DNA of 64,000 nt from Hymenobacter gelipurpurascens (GTDB lineage: Bacteria > Bacteroidota > Bacteroidia > Cytophagales > Hymenobacteraceae), in NCBI RefSeq assembly GCF_900187375.1, contig NZ_FYEW01000003.1, forward strand, positions 372,001 to 436,000, in the 5' to 3' direction. Positions 1 to 8,807 of the stretch are shown here, in pieces (position 1 is the first letter of the stretch; each line of letters starts with the position of its first letter). The notes beneath the pieces are model-generated. The model searched no databases. It was not told the DNA's origin and saw only the letters and a list, made by a program, of their open reading frames with translations. The translations under genes were made by a program, and so were the position numbers.

Positions 1-14
1 CTAGGCCACTTTCA

Positions 15-67
15 TAACCCCGTCAGTAAAGAAGAAAAATTTTCTTTGCTGACGGGGTTACCTTTTT
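15..67 (+). terminator. Rho-independent terminator of a gene left of the window
   Basis: A 12-bp perfect outer stem (15-26 with 49-60) encloses an A/T-rich inner stem and is followed by CCTTTTTC. It would end a rightward gene lying before the window. Confidence 0.7.
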
Positions 68-168
68 CAAGGTGAGGTATAAAGGGACGTATTTCACTGA
101 CGCTCTCTCCTGAAAAGCAGTGAAATCAGCTTTTAAATTGACTTCAAAGTTTTCAAACAACCCCTACC

Positions 169-426
169 ATGAAAAAAGTACTGTTCCTTGCCCTGGCTGC
201 CGCTTCGTTCTCGTTCACTGCTTGCGACAGCAAGAAAGAAGATGCTACCGAGCAGGCTGCTGACAACGTAGAAAACGCTGGCGAAGCTAAGGCTGACGCT
301 ATGGAAGAGAAGGCTGATGCCGTTCGCGATTCAGCTGACGCTACTGCCGACAAAATGGAAGATGCAGCTGACGCAACTGATGCTCCTGCTACCACTACCG
401 CTCCTGCTACGACTCCTGCTCAGTAA
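169..426 (+). CDS. Small alanine/aspartate-rich lipoprotein
   Basis: The 85-residue product starts with a lipoprotein signal ending FTAC, so Cys19 is the likely lipidated residue. After it comes a highly charged Ala/Asp/Glu/Lys segment (about residues 22-68) in which short units such as KADAMEE, KADAVRD and DATADKMED recur, as expected for an amphipathic helix or coiled coil, then a Thr/Pro/Ala tail. It resembles the small helical lipoproteins of other bacteria that stand off the outer membrane, but I recognise no named family. It is monocistronic, lying between a terminator at 15-67 and a shared one at 451-488. The anti-sense frame is also open because of the repetitive GCT/GAC codons. Confidence 0.8.
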   Translation: MKKVLFLALAAASFSFTACDSKKEDATEQAADNVENAGEAKADAMEEKADAVRDSADATADKMEDAADATDAPATTTAPATTPAQ

Positions 427-450
427 TTTGAGTGAGTCCTTCGGGATATA

Positions 451-488
451 AAAAAGAGGCCTATCACTTGTGGTAGGCCTCTTTTTTT
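451..488. terminator. Bidirectional terminator
   Basis: AAAAAGAGGCCTA pairs with TAGGCCTCTTTTTTT around a 9-base loop. The A-run on one side and T-run on the other suit both the lipoprotein gene (+) and the converging gene at 519-1085 (-). The iterated TAGGCC motif forms the stem. Confidence 0.85.
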
Positions 489-518
489 GTGCCTATGCTA
501 CTTTGAATAGGCGAGTTG

Positions 519-1085
519 TTAGCCCAGCCGTCGCTGTAGCAGGCTATCTACCACATCAAATAGCTTGCGCGGCGCATACGTGCGCCACGGAAGATCATCC
601 AGTTGCCCGCCAAAGTTGACGTAGCTGTCGATGTTGTACTGGCGCATTTCGCGGATGACGTGGTCCTGGAAGTTCACGGCCGCAATCCAGCCATCTTCCA
701 CGTCTTCAAACCACTCCTCGTAGTAGTCGTCTTCGGAGCCGTGGAAGTTGAAGACGTTTTCGCCGATAAGAATGAATTTGCGGATTCCTTCGTGCGTCAT
801 CAGATCTACGATGTTGCGCTTGAGGTTCATGATGTCGTTTTCAATGGCATCATTCCACTCCCCGATAAACTCAATAATGGCCAGGCCAAGATCGTAATCA
901 ACGAAAAGAATCTTCAGGAACAGCGTATCCGAGTCGAGACTATCCCACTGCGGGTGGATGTAATAGCCGTAAATGGTATTGACGTAGCTATCGAGGCTGT
1001 TTTCGGCTTCAAAGAGGGGAGAGCGGGGGTCCTCGGTGGCCGAATAATGGTCCAGCCAGGCGTAGTGCGGCTCAATGGTATGCAT
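519..1085 (-). CDS. Conserved hypothetical acidic protein
   Basis: I do not recognise a named family. The 188-residue product starting MHTIEPHYAWLDHY has no signal peptide and is acidic and rich in aromatics (for example EDDYYEEWFEDVEDGW around residue 120). Upstream in-frame codons extend to 1184, but that extension is basic and unlike the rest, so the ATG at 1085 is preferred. The C-terminal part (RKLFDVVDSLLQRRLG) looks helical. It lies 162 bases after murQ on the same strand, so it may have its own promoter. It is probably cytoplasmic and of unknown function. Confidence 0.65.
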   Translation of the reverse strand: MHTIEPHYAWLDHYSATEDPRSPLFEAENSLDSYVNTIYGYYIHPQWDSLDSDTLFLKILFVDYDLGLAIIEFIGEWNDAIENDIMNLKRNIVDLMTHEGIRKFILIGENVFNFHGSEDDYYEEWFEDVEDGWIAAVNFQDHVIREMRQYNIDSYVNFGGQLDDLPWRTYAPRKLFDVVDSLLQRRLG

Positions 1086-1247
1086 AAGCGTAAGCGGGCT
1101 AAGGAGAAAACAAAGCACACGCTCGCGCTTGTGCCCTAGGCCGTGCCAGGTAGCAGTAGCCTCATTGCCCTTAACTCCAACCAAAGCGGCCAGGTTTCCG
1201 CACCCGCCCGAAACCTGCTATACTGGCCTAGCAGCCAATACGCATGC

Positions 1248-2048
1248 TTATTTCCGGGCCACAAGGGCCGCCCGCACCGAGCCATGCTGCCGGAGCAGCT
1301 CGGCAGCTTCTGTCTGCGAAATCTGCAGTTCATCCATAAGCATCTTTTCGCCTCGGTCCACCAGCTTGGCGTTGCTGAGCTGCATATCCACCATCTTATT
1401 GCCTTTCACGCGGCCCAGCCGGATAAAGGTGGCTGTGGTGAGCATGTTGAGCGCCAGTTTCTGGCCGGTGCCCGCTTTCAGGCGTGTGCTACCCGTGACG
1501 AACTCGGGGCCGGTTACCACTTCTACCGGAAATTCGGCGGCAGCCGCTACGGCCGAGCCGGCATTGCACACGATACAGCCTGTAGCCAAGCCATGCTTTC
1601 GGGCCTGCTCTAGGCCACCTATAACGTAGGGTGTGCGCCCAGAGGCGGCAATGCCCACTACAATATCCTGGTCGTTGATGTCGTAGGCCAGTAGATCCTT
1701 CCAAGCTTGCTCAGCGTCATCCTCCGCATTTTCTACCGCTTTCCGGATGGCCGTGTCGCCGCCCGCAATAATCCCGACAACTACACCGTGCGGCACCCCA
1801 AACGTAGGCGGGCACTCCGAGGCATCCAGAATACCCAGCCGGCCACTGGTGCCGGCCCCAATGTAAAACAACCGCCCTCCTTTGCCGAGCCGGGCCACCG
1901 TAGCCTCTACCAGCGCTTCAATCTGAGGCAGGGCCTTCGCTACCGCTTGTGGTACGGTCTGGTCCACAGTGTTCATACCCGCCAGCAGCTCGTGGGTAGA
2001 AAGCGTTTCGAGGTTATTGAAGTGGGAAGGGCTTTCAGTAGTACTCAT
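1248..2048 (-). CDS. murQ: N-acetylmuramic acid 6-phosphate etherase
   Basis: MurQ cleaves the D-lactyl ether of MurNAc 6-phosphate to give GlcNAc 6-phosphate during peptidoglycan recycling or use of external murein sugar. The 266-residue protein shows the SIS-domain sugar-phosphate pocket: YIGAGTSGRLGILDASECPPTF (residues about 62-83), with Ser/Thr for phosphate binding and the Glu of SECPPTF that is catalytic in the family, then GIAASGRTPYVIGGL and TGSTRLKAGTGQKLALNML. Length is usual for the family. The start MSTTESPSHFNNLETLSTHELL fits homologues. It lies 64 bases after the cytochrome b5-like gene on the same strand. No MurNAc transporter or anmK is visible nearby. Confidence 0.95.
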   Translation of the reverse strand: MSTTESPSHFNNLETLSTHELLAGMNTVDQTVPQAVAKALPQIEALVEATVARLGKGGRLFYIGAGTSGRLGILDASECPPTFGVPHGVVVGIIAGGDTAIRKAVENAEDDAEQAWKDLLAYDINDQDIVVGIAASGRTPYVIGGLEQARKHGLATGCIVCNAGSAVAAAAEFPVEVVTGPEFVTGSTRLKAGTGQKLALNMLTTATFIRLGRVKGNKMVDMQLSNAKLVDRGEKMLMDELQISQTEAAELLRQHGSVRAALVARK

Positions 2049-2112
2049 AAGTGGGATGGGAATGGAAAAGCAGATATGTGTTGCAGCCGAAAAAGTGTTT
2101 CCACCTCAGAAG

Positions 2113-2376
2113 CTACACTAGCTGCCCAATAACAGTGAATTTATCGAAGACGTGGTTGGTATGCGGAGCATCGTGGTCGAGCTCCTTTGTCAGGTCCTGG
2201 CCGGCCCAGTGCTCGTAATGGTTGCCGCGCTTCCAGAGGCGTGAGCGGGTCACATCGTAAATCAGCCCCTGGTAGGCCACCCAAATTTCGTCGCGGTCTT
2301 GGCCGTTGCGCAGGGCCAGCTGGGCGCGGCTATAGCGCGGTAGCGTTGGAACGGAGTCGGGTAGTTGGTCGCTCAT
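2113..2376 (-). CDS. Small soluble cytochrome b5-like heme/steroid-binding domain protein
   Basis: The 87-residue protein is a single cytochrome b5-like domain: YSRAQLALRNGQ, then IWVAYQGLIYDVTRS, KRGNHYEHWAGQDLTKELDHDAPHT and VFDKFTVIGQL. These match the Bacteroidota proteins annotated as cytochrome b5 domain-containing, which lie near the membrane-associated progesterone receptor type. Several His residues (around residues 52-74) could serve heme, but which ones, if any, cannot be told by eye. There is no signal peptide or membrane anchor. It lies 25 bases after the ureohydrolase-like gene, so the two are probably cotranscribed. The redox partner is unknown. Confidence 0.8.
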   Translation of the reverse strand: MSDQLPDSVPTLPRYSRAQLALRNGQDRDEIWVAYQGLIYDVTRSRLWKRGNHYEHWAGQDLTKELDHDAPHTNHVFDKFTVIGQLV

Positions 2377-2401
2377 CGGGGCATAGGCCTAGCGGGAAGT
2401 A

Positions 2402-3550
2402 TTATCCCAAAAGGGCCTGGGTCAGAATCCAGCGGTTAGGTAAATCTCCCTGAGCAGCGCGCAAATAATCCTGGTAGCTGCAGGGTACAATGCGTTTGAT
2501 GTCGCTGTCGGCGAGGCTCTCCACTTCCAACCACCATTTTTCGGTACGCTTGCCTTTGTAAAACACCAGCTTGGCGGGTGTGCCCGGCAGGCCTACAGCA
2601 TACCGGATAAAGCGTTTGCTCTGGAAATCCGTTTCGCCCCGGCGGTGGTAATAGCCCTCAATGAAGTACCAGAGCATGGTAGCCAGCGTCATGGCAGCTA
2701 GGCCATGGTGGTCATGATCGGGCCGGTAGCCGTATAGGCCGAAAGAGCTGAGCTGGTCGTTGTGGCCCGCGTACCAGGCCAGTTTCGCGGCTTCCTCGTT
2801 GGTCAGGCCAAATGGGTTGGGCGGATAATAGGCGGGTGCATCATTCCAGCGCAGCGCCGCCACATCGAAGCTCACAAAGTCGGCTTGGCGCAGGAGTGGC
2901 TCGGCCTGCCGGATGTCGTCGCGGATCTGACCTACGCGCAGAGTTTCGAAATGTAGCTTCTCAAGAGCCGCCAGCACATCGGGCGCAACTAGGTACTGCT
3001 GGTGGGCCAACTGCGCGAAGTTGAACAGGAAGCTGGGCTCGTGCATCAGCATGCGCCGCAAATGGCTTTCCTCGGGGCAGGAGCCGTCCTGCTCGGCCAT
3101 ATCCACGCGGGCATCAATGGTGGCGAAGCTCACGGCCCGGTCCAGGGTTTCGTAGGCCAGGAACTGGCCGTAGTCGAGGTCGTGGGAGCCGCCGAGCAGA
3201 ATAGGAACCGTGTTGTGCTCCAGCAGGGCCGCAATAATTTCGCGCAGGCGCTGATAGGTATCTTGCAGCGTAAGTCCGGGCCGCAGATTGCCCAAATCTA
3301 CGAGGCGCACGGGCCCAGCCCCTTTCTGTAATTGATACAAGCTACTGCGCACCGCATTGGCGCCGTGGGTGGCAGGCGCCCCCAGCGCACTACCGCGCCA
3401 TTCATCCAAGCCGATAAGGGCCAGGTCTGCCACCCGCCAGTCCGGAAATGCATCCAGAAACGGCGTGACATAGGTAGCCAGCGTGGTAGAAGAAGAGGAA
3501 GCAGAAATCAGCTCTTCGTGGAGCGGATCAAAAAAGATGGCCAGATTCAT
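2402..3550 (-). CDS. Ureohydrolase (arginase/formimidoylglutamase) fold protein with degraded metal site
   Basis: The 382-residue protein has the arginase-fold landmarks but not all the manganese ligands. GGSHD at 120-124 replaces GGDH and keeps His123. DARVD at 146-150 replaces DAHxD, so one His ligand is Arg148. SFDVA at 227-231 replaces SxDxD, so the second Asp is Ala231. Bacteroidota genomes often hold such a protein annotated as formimidoylglutamase, but three changed positions suggest a pseudoenzyme or a different chemistry. Neighbouring hutU, hutH or hutI genes are not present. It leads a probable leftward operon with the cytochrome b5-like gene and perhaps murQ. A -7 box lies at 3576-3583. 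Confidence 0.75.
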   Translation of the reverse strand: MNLAIFFDPLHEELISASSSSTTLATYVTPFLDAFPDWRVADLALIGLDEWRGSALGAPATHGANAVRSSLYQLQKGAGPVRLVDLGNLRPGLTLQDTYQRLREIIAALLEHNTVPILLGGSHDLDYGQFLAYETLDRAVSFATIDARVDMAEQDGSCPEESHLRRMLMHEPSFLFNFAQLAHQQYLVAPDVLAALEKLHFETLRVGQIRDDIRQAEPLLRQADFVSFDVAALRWNDAPAYYPPNPFGLTNEEAAKLAWYAGHNDQLSSFGLYGYRPDHDHHGLAAMTLATMLWYFIEGYYHRRGETDFQSKRFIRYAVGLPGTPAKLVFYKGKRTEKWWLEVESLADSDIKRIVPCSYQDYLRAAQGDLPNRWILTQALLG

Positions 3551-3575
3551 CGGGCGCGGAAGGTGCGGACGTGTA

Positions 3576-3583
3576 CAAAGCTA
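3576..3583 (-). promoter_or_regulatory. Bacteroidota -7 box
   Basis: On the minus strand this reads TAGCTTTG, a full match to TAnnTTTG, 26 bases before the start of the ureohydrolase-like gene. No clear -33 TTG is seen at the right distance. Confidence 0.45.
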
Positions 3584-3750
3584 CGTAAAAGCCGGCCATG
3601 GCCCTATCAGCTTTCTGCAACGGAAATGAGCTTTCCCGCGAAAAAAGTAGTTATTTAAGCAGCCTTTCCTGTTCGGCTTACCTTACGCGGCCCGTGCAGC
3701 AAACATCCCAGCCTCTATTCGCCAGTCCCACCTTAGTGCCTTCTCTCCCT

Positions 3751-5532
3751 ATGGACATCCGTCGCACCTTCGACATTCTACCCCAGCTTAAGCAGAAGTA
3801 CAATAAACCTGATTGCTTCGCCTCCAAGATAAATGGCCAGTATACGCCCATCAGCACCGATGCGGCAGTAGAAAAGGTAAATCAGGTAAGCTTGGGGCTG
3901 CGCAGCTTGGGCATCCAAAAAGATGATAAGGTGGCCATCATCTCGATGAACCGCCCGGAGTGGATGTTCGCCGATTTTGGTATTGCCCAGCTCGGCGCCA
4001 CCAGCGTGCCGATGTACCCCAGCATCACGGTGGAAGATTACAAGTACATCTTTACGGATGCCGGCGTGAAAGCTGTTTTCGTGTCTGATAAGAAACTGCT
4101 CGATAAGGTGCTGGAGGCCACGCAAGGCTTGGATATTCCGGCCGAGAATATCTTCACCTTCGATAAGATTGCCGGAGCCCGGCACTTTGATGAATTGCTG
4201 GAACTAGGGAAAAAAGGCAACCCCGCCGACCTAGAACCTATCAAAGCTGCCGTGCAGCCCGACGACCTGCTGACCCTGATTTACACCTCCGGCACCACCG
4301 GTCAGCCCAAAGGCGTAATGCTGACGCACAACAACATCCTCAGCAACTGCCGCAACGCGCAACGCTTTGTGCCCGTCACAAAGGATGATAGGGCGTTGAG
4401 CTTCCTGCCGCTCTGCCACATCTTCGAGCGCATGGTAACGCATATCTACCTCATCAATGGGGTAAGCATTTACTATGCTGAGAGCATGGAAACCATTGCG
4501 GATAACCTGCGCGAAGTGAAGCCCCAGATCTTTACCACCGTGCCGCGTTTGTTGGAGAAAGTATATGATAAGATTGTGGCGAAAGGCCACGAGCTGGAAG
4601 GCGTGAAAAAGCAGCTGTTCTTCTGGGCCCTGAACCTCGGCCTGAAGTACGACAACCAGAAAGACCACGGCTTCCTCTACAACACGCAATTGGCGCTGGC
4701 CAATAAGCTGATTTTCAATAAATGGCGCGAAGCCCTGGGGGGTAATCTGCGCTGCATTGTAAGTGGGGGCGGAGCCCTGCAGCCGCGCCTGGCTCGGGTG
4801 TTTTGGTCGGCGGGTATTCCCGTTATGGAAGGCTACGGCCTCACTGAAACCTCGCCGGTAATTGCGGTGGGCGGCTACGAGCCCGAGAACAATATGATTG
4901 GCACTGTAGGCCCTATCATCGATAACACGGAAGTGAAAATTGCTGCTGATGGTGAGATTCTGACCAAGTCGGAGTCGGTGATGAAAGGCTATTACAACAA
5001 GCCCGAATTAACGGCGAAGGAGTTTGACGAGGAGGGCTGGTTCCATACCGGTGACATCGGCGAGATAGTAGACGGGAAGTTCCTCAAAATAACGGACCGT
5101 AAGAAGGAGATGTTCAAAACCTCAGGCGGCAAGTACATTGCCCCGCAGGTACTGGAAAGCAAGCTAAAGGAGTCGCCGCTGGTAGAGCAGTGCATGGTCG
5201 TCGGCGACGGGCAAAAGTTTCCGTCCGCTCTCGTTATTCCTTCCTTTGATGACCTGAAAGGCTGGTGCAAGCGCAACAGCATAGACTGCAATTGCTCCAA
5301 TGAGGAGCTCGTCAAGAAAGAGCAGGTGGTGAAGATGTACGAAGACCTCGTGCACAAGTACAACAAGGACTTCGCCCAGTGGGAGCAGGTGAAGAAAATC
5401 GTGCTGCTGCCTCAACTCTGGACCGTAGAAACCGGTGAAATGACGCCCACCCTGAAAGTCAAGCGCAAGATCATTACGGCTAATAATAAAGACCTCATTG
5501 ACAGCTTGTACCAACAAGCTGTGAAATCGTAA
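3751..5532 (+). CDS. Long-chain acyl-CoA synthetase (AMP-forming)
   Basis: This adenylate-forming ligase activates fatty acids to acyl-CoA using ATP and CoA, feeding the beta-oxidation genes downstream. In the 593-residue protein starting MDIRRTFDILPQLKQKY I see the P-loop-like IYTSGTTGQPKGVMLTH (about 176-192), GYGLTETSPVI (about 361), WFHTGDIGE (about 429) and DRKKEMFKTSGGKYIAPQ (about 450), i.e. all core motifs. The open frame runs back to 3598, but that extension is Ser/Pro-rich and unlike homologues, so ATG 3751 is chosen. It has its own terminator at 5554-5589, so it is not cotranscribed with marR or fadN. FadD-like; exact chain-length preference is unknown. Confidence 0.9.
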   Translation: MDIRRTFDILPQLKQKYNKPDCFASKINGQYTPISTDAAVEKVNQVSLGLRSLGIQKDDKVAIISMNRPEWMFADFGIAQLGATSVPMYPSITVEDYKYIFTDAGVKAVFVSDKKLLDKVLEATQGLDIPAENIFTFDKIAGARHFDELLELGKKGNPADLEPIKAAVQPDDLLTLIYTSGTTGQPKGVMLTHNNILSNCRNAQRFVPVTKDDRALSFLPLCHIFERMVTHIYLINGVSIYYAESMETIADNLREVKPQIFTTVPRLLEKVYDKIVAKGHELEGVKKQLFFWALNLGLKYDNQKDHGFLYNTQLALANKLIFNKWREALGGNLRCIVSGGGALQPRLARVFWSAGIPVMEGYGLTETSPVIAVGGYEPENNMIGTVGPIIDNTEVKIAADGEILTKSESVMKGYYNKPELTAKEFDEEGWFHTGDIGEIVDGKFLKITDRKKEMFKTSGGKYIAPQVLESKLKESPLVEQCMVVGDGQKFPSALVIPSFDDLKGWCKRNSIDCNCSNEELVKKEQVVKMYEDLVHKYNKDFAQWEQVKKIVLLPQLWTVETGEMTPTLKVKRKIITANNKDLIDSLYQQAVKS

Positions 5533-5553
5533 TAGTTGAGCAGGCACTTGCCG

Positions 5554-5589
5554 AAGGCTTGGTTACTCAGTAGAGTAGCCAAGCCTTTT
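5554..5589 (+). terminator. Terminator of the acyl-CoA synthetase gene
   Basis: AAGGCTTGGTTACTC pairs with GAGTAGCCAAGCCTTTT (one G-T pair), ending in a T-rich run. Confidence 0.85.
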
Positions 5590-5726
5590 GGTTTGTTGTA
5601 ACTTAAGATGTGGTAGCAGAGCGGGCCCGTGCCAACGGCTAGGCCAGTAGGTGGATATCGAAAAGCCGCCTGCCGCCAAGTGCTAGGCCACTTGCTGGAG
5701 GAGCAAACTTTTTTTGCGTAACTTAG

Positions 5727-5757
5727 TATGCAAGCATAACATATTTCTGTATGTTTA
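5727..5757 (+). promoter_or_regulatory. marR promoter with putative operator over the -33 region
   Basis: A perfect 12-bp palindrome TATGCAAGCATA (5727-5738) leads into GCAAGCATAACATA (5730-5743), and a -7-like TATGTTTA lies at 5750-5757. The same 14-mer stands at 10352-10365 exactly 20 bases before another -7-like box (TATCTTTC, 10372). Transcription from here would begin near 5764, so the coding start must be ATG 5779. This suggests MarR autoregulation; inferred, not shown. Confidence 0.6.
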
Positions 5758-5778
5758 CCGGACTTGCTCCCCTCACCC

Positions 5779-6255
5779 ATGACACCCGAAGAAACCGTCG
5801 ATTATAACATCAAAGTTGCCTGGCACGCCATTTCGCGCATGTACAATACGCAGGCGGCTAAGCACGACATCACCACGAGCATTGGCTTCGTGCTGCTGAA
5901 CATCGACCAGGAGAACGGTACGCCTGCCACCAAGATAGCGCCTTTGTTGGGGCTGGAAACTCGCTCCCTGACGCGTATTCTACGCAGCATGGAAGAGAAA
6001 GGCCTCATCTATAAACAGGCTGACACCCAGGATAAACGTTCGGTGCGCATCTTCCTGACGGAAGAGGGCCTACGGGGTAAAGAAATTTCCCGCCAAACGG
6101 TACGTCACTTCAACCTGAAGGTGCGTGAGAAAATCCCGCAGAGCGAGCTGAACGTGTTTTTTAAGGTAGTAGGTCAGATCACCGGCATGATTGAGGGTAA
6201 AACCCTTTACGACGACTTCAAACCGAAACCTTTGCGCTCCGAGTCGCCGGCTTAG
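5779..6255 (+). CDS. MarR-family transcriptional regulator, probable repressor of beta-oxidation genes
   Basis: The 158-residue winged-helix protein starts MTPEETVDYNIKVAWHAISRMYN. The recognition helix region reads TRSLTRILRSMEEKGLIYKQ (about 72-91) and the wing DKRSVRIFLTEEG has the usual D-x-R and L-T-x-x-G residues. The open frame has a TTG at 5764, but the probable transcription start falls there, so ATG 5779 is used. MarR proteins bind palindromes as dimers and release on binding a small ligand, here plausibly an acyl-CoA. It sits between the acyl-CoA ligase and fadN, and shares an upstream 14-bp site with the acyl-CoA dehydrogenase gene. Its TAG stop lies in a TAGGCC motif. Confidence 0.9.
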   Translation: MTPEETVDYNIKVAWHAISRMYNTQAAKHDITTSIGFVLLNIDQENGTPATKIAPLLGLETRSLTRILRSMEEKGLIYKQADTQDKRSVRIFLTEEGLRGKEISRQTVRHFNLKVREKIPQSELNVFFKVVGQITGMIEGKTLYDDFKPKPLRSESPA

Positions 6256-6284
6256 GCCTGTTCTTGGGGCTTTTTTACTGCCCG

Positions 6285-6310
6285 AAAATCCCCTAGTCTG
6301 GGGTTTTCTT
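6285..6310 (+). terminator. Terminator of marR
   Basis: AAAATCCCC and GGGGTTTT form a short stem around a 6-base loop, followed by CTT. It separates marR from fadN, which would then need its own promoter. Confidence 0.65.
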
Positions 6311-6338
6311 ACGGCTAAAAATTCGGCATGACGAGTAG

Positions 6339-6351
6339 TTTGGCAGCCAAA
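6339..6351. promoter_or_regulatory. Short dyad upstream of fadN
   Basis: TTTGGCAGCCAAA is a 6+6 dyad around one central base, 47 bases before the fadN start. It could be an operator, but it differs from the 14-mer shared by marR and fadE. Confidence 0.25.
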
Positions 6352-6398
6352 TTATCCTTTCTGATTCTTTCATTTCTCACCCACTCATTCCCCCACGA

Positions 6399-8807
6399 AT
6401 GAATCGTACCATCAAAAAAGTAGCTGTACTGGGCTCCGGTGTGATGGGCTCGCGCATTGCGTGCCACTTCGCCAACATCGGCGTGCAAGTACTGCTGCTC
6501 GACATCGCACCGAAAGAGCTTCTGCCAGCTGAAGAAGCGAAAGGCCTGAAGCTGGACAACCCCGCGGTGAAGAACCGCATTGTCAACAGCTCCCTGCAGG
6601 CTGCCGTAGCCGCTAACCCGTCGCCCTTGTACCGCAAGGCCGATGCTAGCCGCATCAAGACCGGCAACTTCGACGACAACCTCAAGGACATTGCCACCTG
6701 CGACTGGACGATTGAGGTAGTAGTAGAGCGCCTCGATATCAAAAAGAGCCTGTTCGAGCGCGTGGAGCAATACCGCAAGCCCGGCACGCTCATCACCAGC
6801 AACACCAGCGGCATCCCGATTCATATGATGACGGAGGGCCGCTCCGACGACTTCAAAAAATACTTCTGCGGCACGCACTTCTTCAACCCACCGCGCTACC
6901 TGAAGCTGCTCGAAATTATTCCGACCCCGGACACGGACCAGGCGGTAGTGGATTTCCTGATGCACTACGGCGACCTGTACCTAGGTAAAACCACCGTACT
7001 CGCCAAAGACACGCCTGCCTTCATTGCTAACCGCGTAGGCGTTTTCGCCATCATGGACGTGGTGCAGGTGATGAGCCAGCTAGGCCTGTCGGTAGAGGAA
7101 GTAGACAAGCTCACCGGCCCGGTTATCGGTCACGCCAAGTCGGCTACCTTCCGTACTTCGGACGTGGTAGGCCTGGATACGATGATCAACGTAGCCAACG
7201 GCCTCGCCCAGAACCTGCCCAATGACGAAGCTAAAGCGGTGTTCCAGCTGCCGGACTTCATCAAGAAGATGGCGGAGAACAAGTGGCTAGGCGACAAAAC
7301 TGCTCAAGGCTTCTATAAGAAAGTAAAAGGCGAAGGCGGCAAATCGGAGATTCAGGCGCTTGACCTCGCCGCGATGGAATACAAGCCCAGCGCCCGCGTG
7401 AAGTTTGCCACGCTGGAAAGCACTAAGCCAATCGAAAAACTGGCTGACCGCTTCAAGGTCCTGGTAGCCGGCAAAGACAAAGCCGCTGACTTCTACCGCA
7501 AAACCTTCGCGGGCCTGTTTGCCTACGTGAGCAACCGGATTCCGGAAATAACTGACTCTCTGTTTAAGATTGACGACGCGTTGCGTGCTGGCTTCGGCTG
7601 GGAGATGGGTCCGTTTGAAACCTGGGATGCCCTAGGCGTTCAGAAAGGATTGGAGCTGGCTCAGGCTGAAGGCAAAACGGTTGCCCCTTGGGTGCAGGAA
7701 ATGCTAGCCGCTGGCAGCGCTACCTTCTATAAGGTCAGCGAGCAAGGCGTAAAGCAGTTCTACGACATCGAGGCCAAGGCCTACAAAGCCATTCCGGGTG
7801 TTGAGAACTTCATTATCCTCGATAACCTGCGCGCTACGGGCAAGGTCATCTGGAAAAATGCCGGTGCTTCGGTACTGGACCTCGGCGACGGCATTATAAA
7901 CGTGGAGTTCCACAGCAAGATGAACGCGCTGGGCTCCGACGTGATTCAGGGCCTGATGAAAGGTGTGGAAATTGCCGAAAAGGATTTCCGCGGTATGGTT
8001 GTTGGCAACGACGCGCCAAACTTCTCGGCCGGTGCCAACCTAGGCCTAGTGTACATGTTCGCGCTAGACCAGGAGTACGACGAGCTGAACCTGATGATTG
8101 CCCAGTTCCAGCAGGCCATGATGCGCATGCGCTACAGCAGCATTCCGGTGGTAGGCGCTCCGCACGGCCTCGCCTTAGGCGGCGGCTGCGAGCTGAACCT
8201 GCACTGCGACCGAGTTGTAGCTGCCGCTGAAACTTACATGGGCCTCGTGGAATTTGGCGTAGGCCTGATTCCCGGCGGCGGTGGTACCAAGGAAATGACC
8301 CTGCGCACCGCAGCCAAGTATGAAGAAGGAGAGCCCGAGTACAACCTGCTCCGCAACAGCTTCATGACCATCAGCACCGCCAAAGTTTCGACTTCCGCGG
8401 CTGAGGCCTTCGATCTGGGCTTCCTGCGCCGCGGCGACGAGGTAGTGGTAAACAGCAACCGCGTCATCGCGCAAGCTAAAGCTGCTGCCATTGAGCTGGC
8501 TGAAGATGGCTACACCCAGCCCGTGCAGAAAACCAACATCAAGGTGCAAGGCAAAGGCGCCCTCGGTATGTTCCTGACCGGCGTGCACGCCATGAAGGAG
8601 GGCCGCTACATCTCTGACCACGACGTGAAAATCGCCAACAAACTGGCCTACATCATGTGCGGCGGCGACCTAAGCAGCCCCACCGAAGTATCGGAGCAAT
8701 ACCTGCTGGACCTGGAGCGTGAAGCCTTCCTTTCGCTGACCGGCGAGCGGAAAACGCTGGAGCGTATTCAGAGCATCCTGACCACTGGCAAACCCTTGAG
8801 AAACTAG
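6399..8807 (+). CDS. fadN: 3-hydroxyacyl-CoA dehydrogenase / enoyl-CoA hydratase (FadN type)
   Basis: This bifunctional enzyme hydrates trans-2-enoyl-CoA and oxidises the L-3-hydroxyacyl-CoA with NAD, two steps of beta-oxidation. The 802-residue chain has the dehydrogenase first: the NAD loop GSGVMG at about 12-17 and the C-terminal dehydrogenase domain after ANRVGVFAIMDV. A crotonase domain follows at about 490-700, with the oxyanion segment PNFSAGANLG and both catalytic Glu residues, in GGGCELNLHCDR (about 598) and GLVEFGVGLIPGGGG (about 617). This domain order and length fit Bacillus FadN, not Escherichia FadB. The thiolase gene follows 169 bases later on the same strand, so the two probably form one unit ending at 10339. 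Confidence 0.93.
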   Translation: MNRTIKKVAVLGSGVMGSRIACHFANIGVQVLLLDIAPKELLPAEEAKGLKLDNPAVKNRIVNSSLQAAVAANPSPLYRKADASRIKTGNFDDNLKDIATCDWTIEVVVERLDIKKSLFERVEQYRKPGTLITSNTSGIPIHMMTEGRSDDFKKYFCGTHFFNPPRYLKLLEIIPTPDTDQAVVDFLMHYGDLYLGKTTVLAKDTPAFIANRVGVFAIMDVVQVMSQLGLSVEEVDKLTGPVIGHAKSATFRTSDVVGLDTMINVANGLAQNLPNDEAKAVFQLPDFIKKMAENKWLGDKTAQGFYKKVKGEGGKSEIQALDLAAMEYKPSARVKFATLESTKPIEKLADRFKVLVAGKDKAADFYRKTFAGLFAYVSNRIPEITDSLFKIDDALRAGFGWEMGPFETWDALGVQKGLELAQAEGKTVAPWVQEMLAAGSATFYKVSEQGVKQFYDIEAKAYKAIPGVENFIILDNLRATGKVIWKNAGASVLDLGDGIINVEFHSKMNALGSDVIQGLMKGVEIAEKDFRGMVVGNDAPNFSAGANLGLVYMFALDQEYDELNLMIAQFQQAMMRMRYSSIPVVGAPHGLALGGGCELNLHCDRVVAAAETYMGLVEFGVGLIPGGGGTKEMTLRTAAKYEEGEPEYNLLRNSFMTISTAKVSTSAAEAFDLGFLRRGDEVVVNSNRVIAQAKAAAIELAEDGYTQPVQKTNIKVQGKGALGMFLTGVHAMKEGRYISDHDVKIANKLAYIMCGGDLSSPTEVSEQYLLDLEREAFLSLTGERKTLERIQSILTTGKPLRN

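Noticed and set aside
4231..4689. Long reverse-strand frames inside the acyl-CoA synthetase gene, and similar shadow frames across the window
   Set aside because: They follow from the codon usage of the real gene on the other strand and show no domain, signal peptide or start context of their own.
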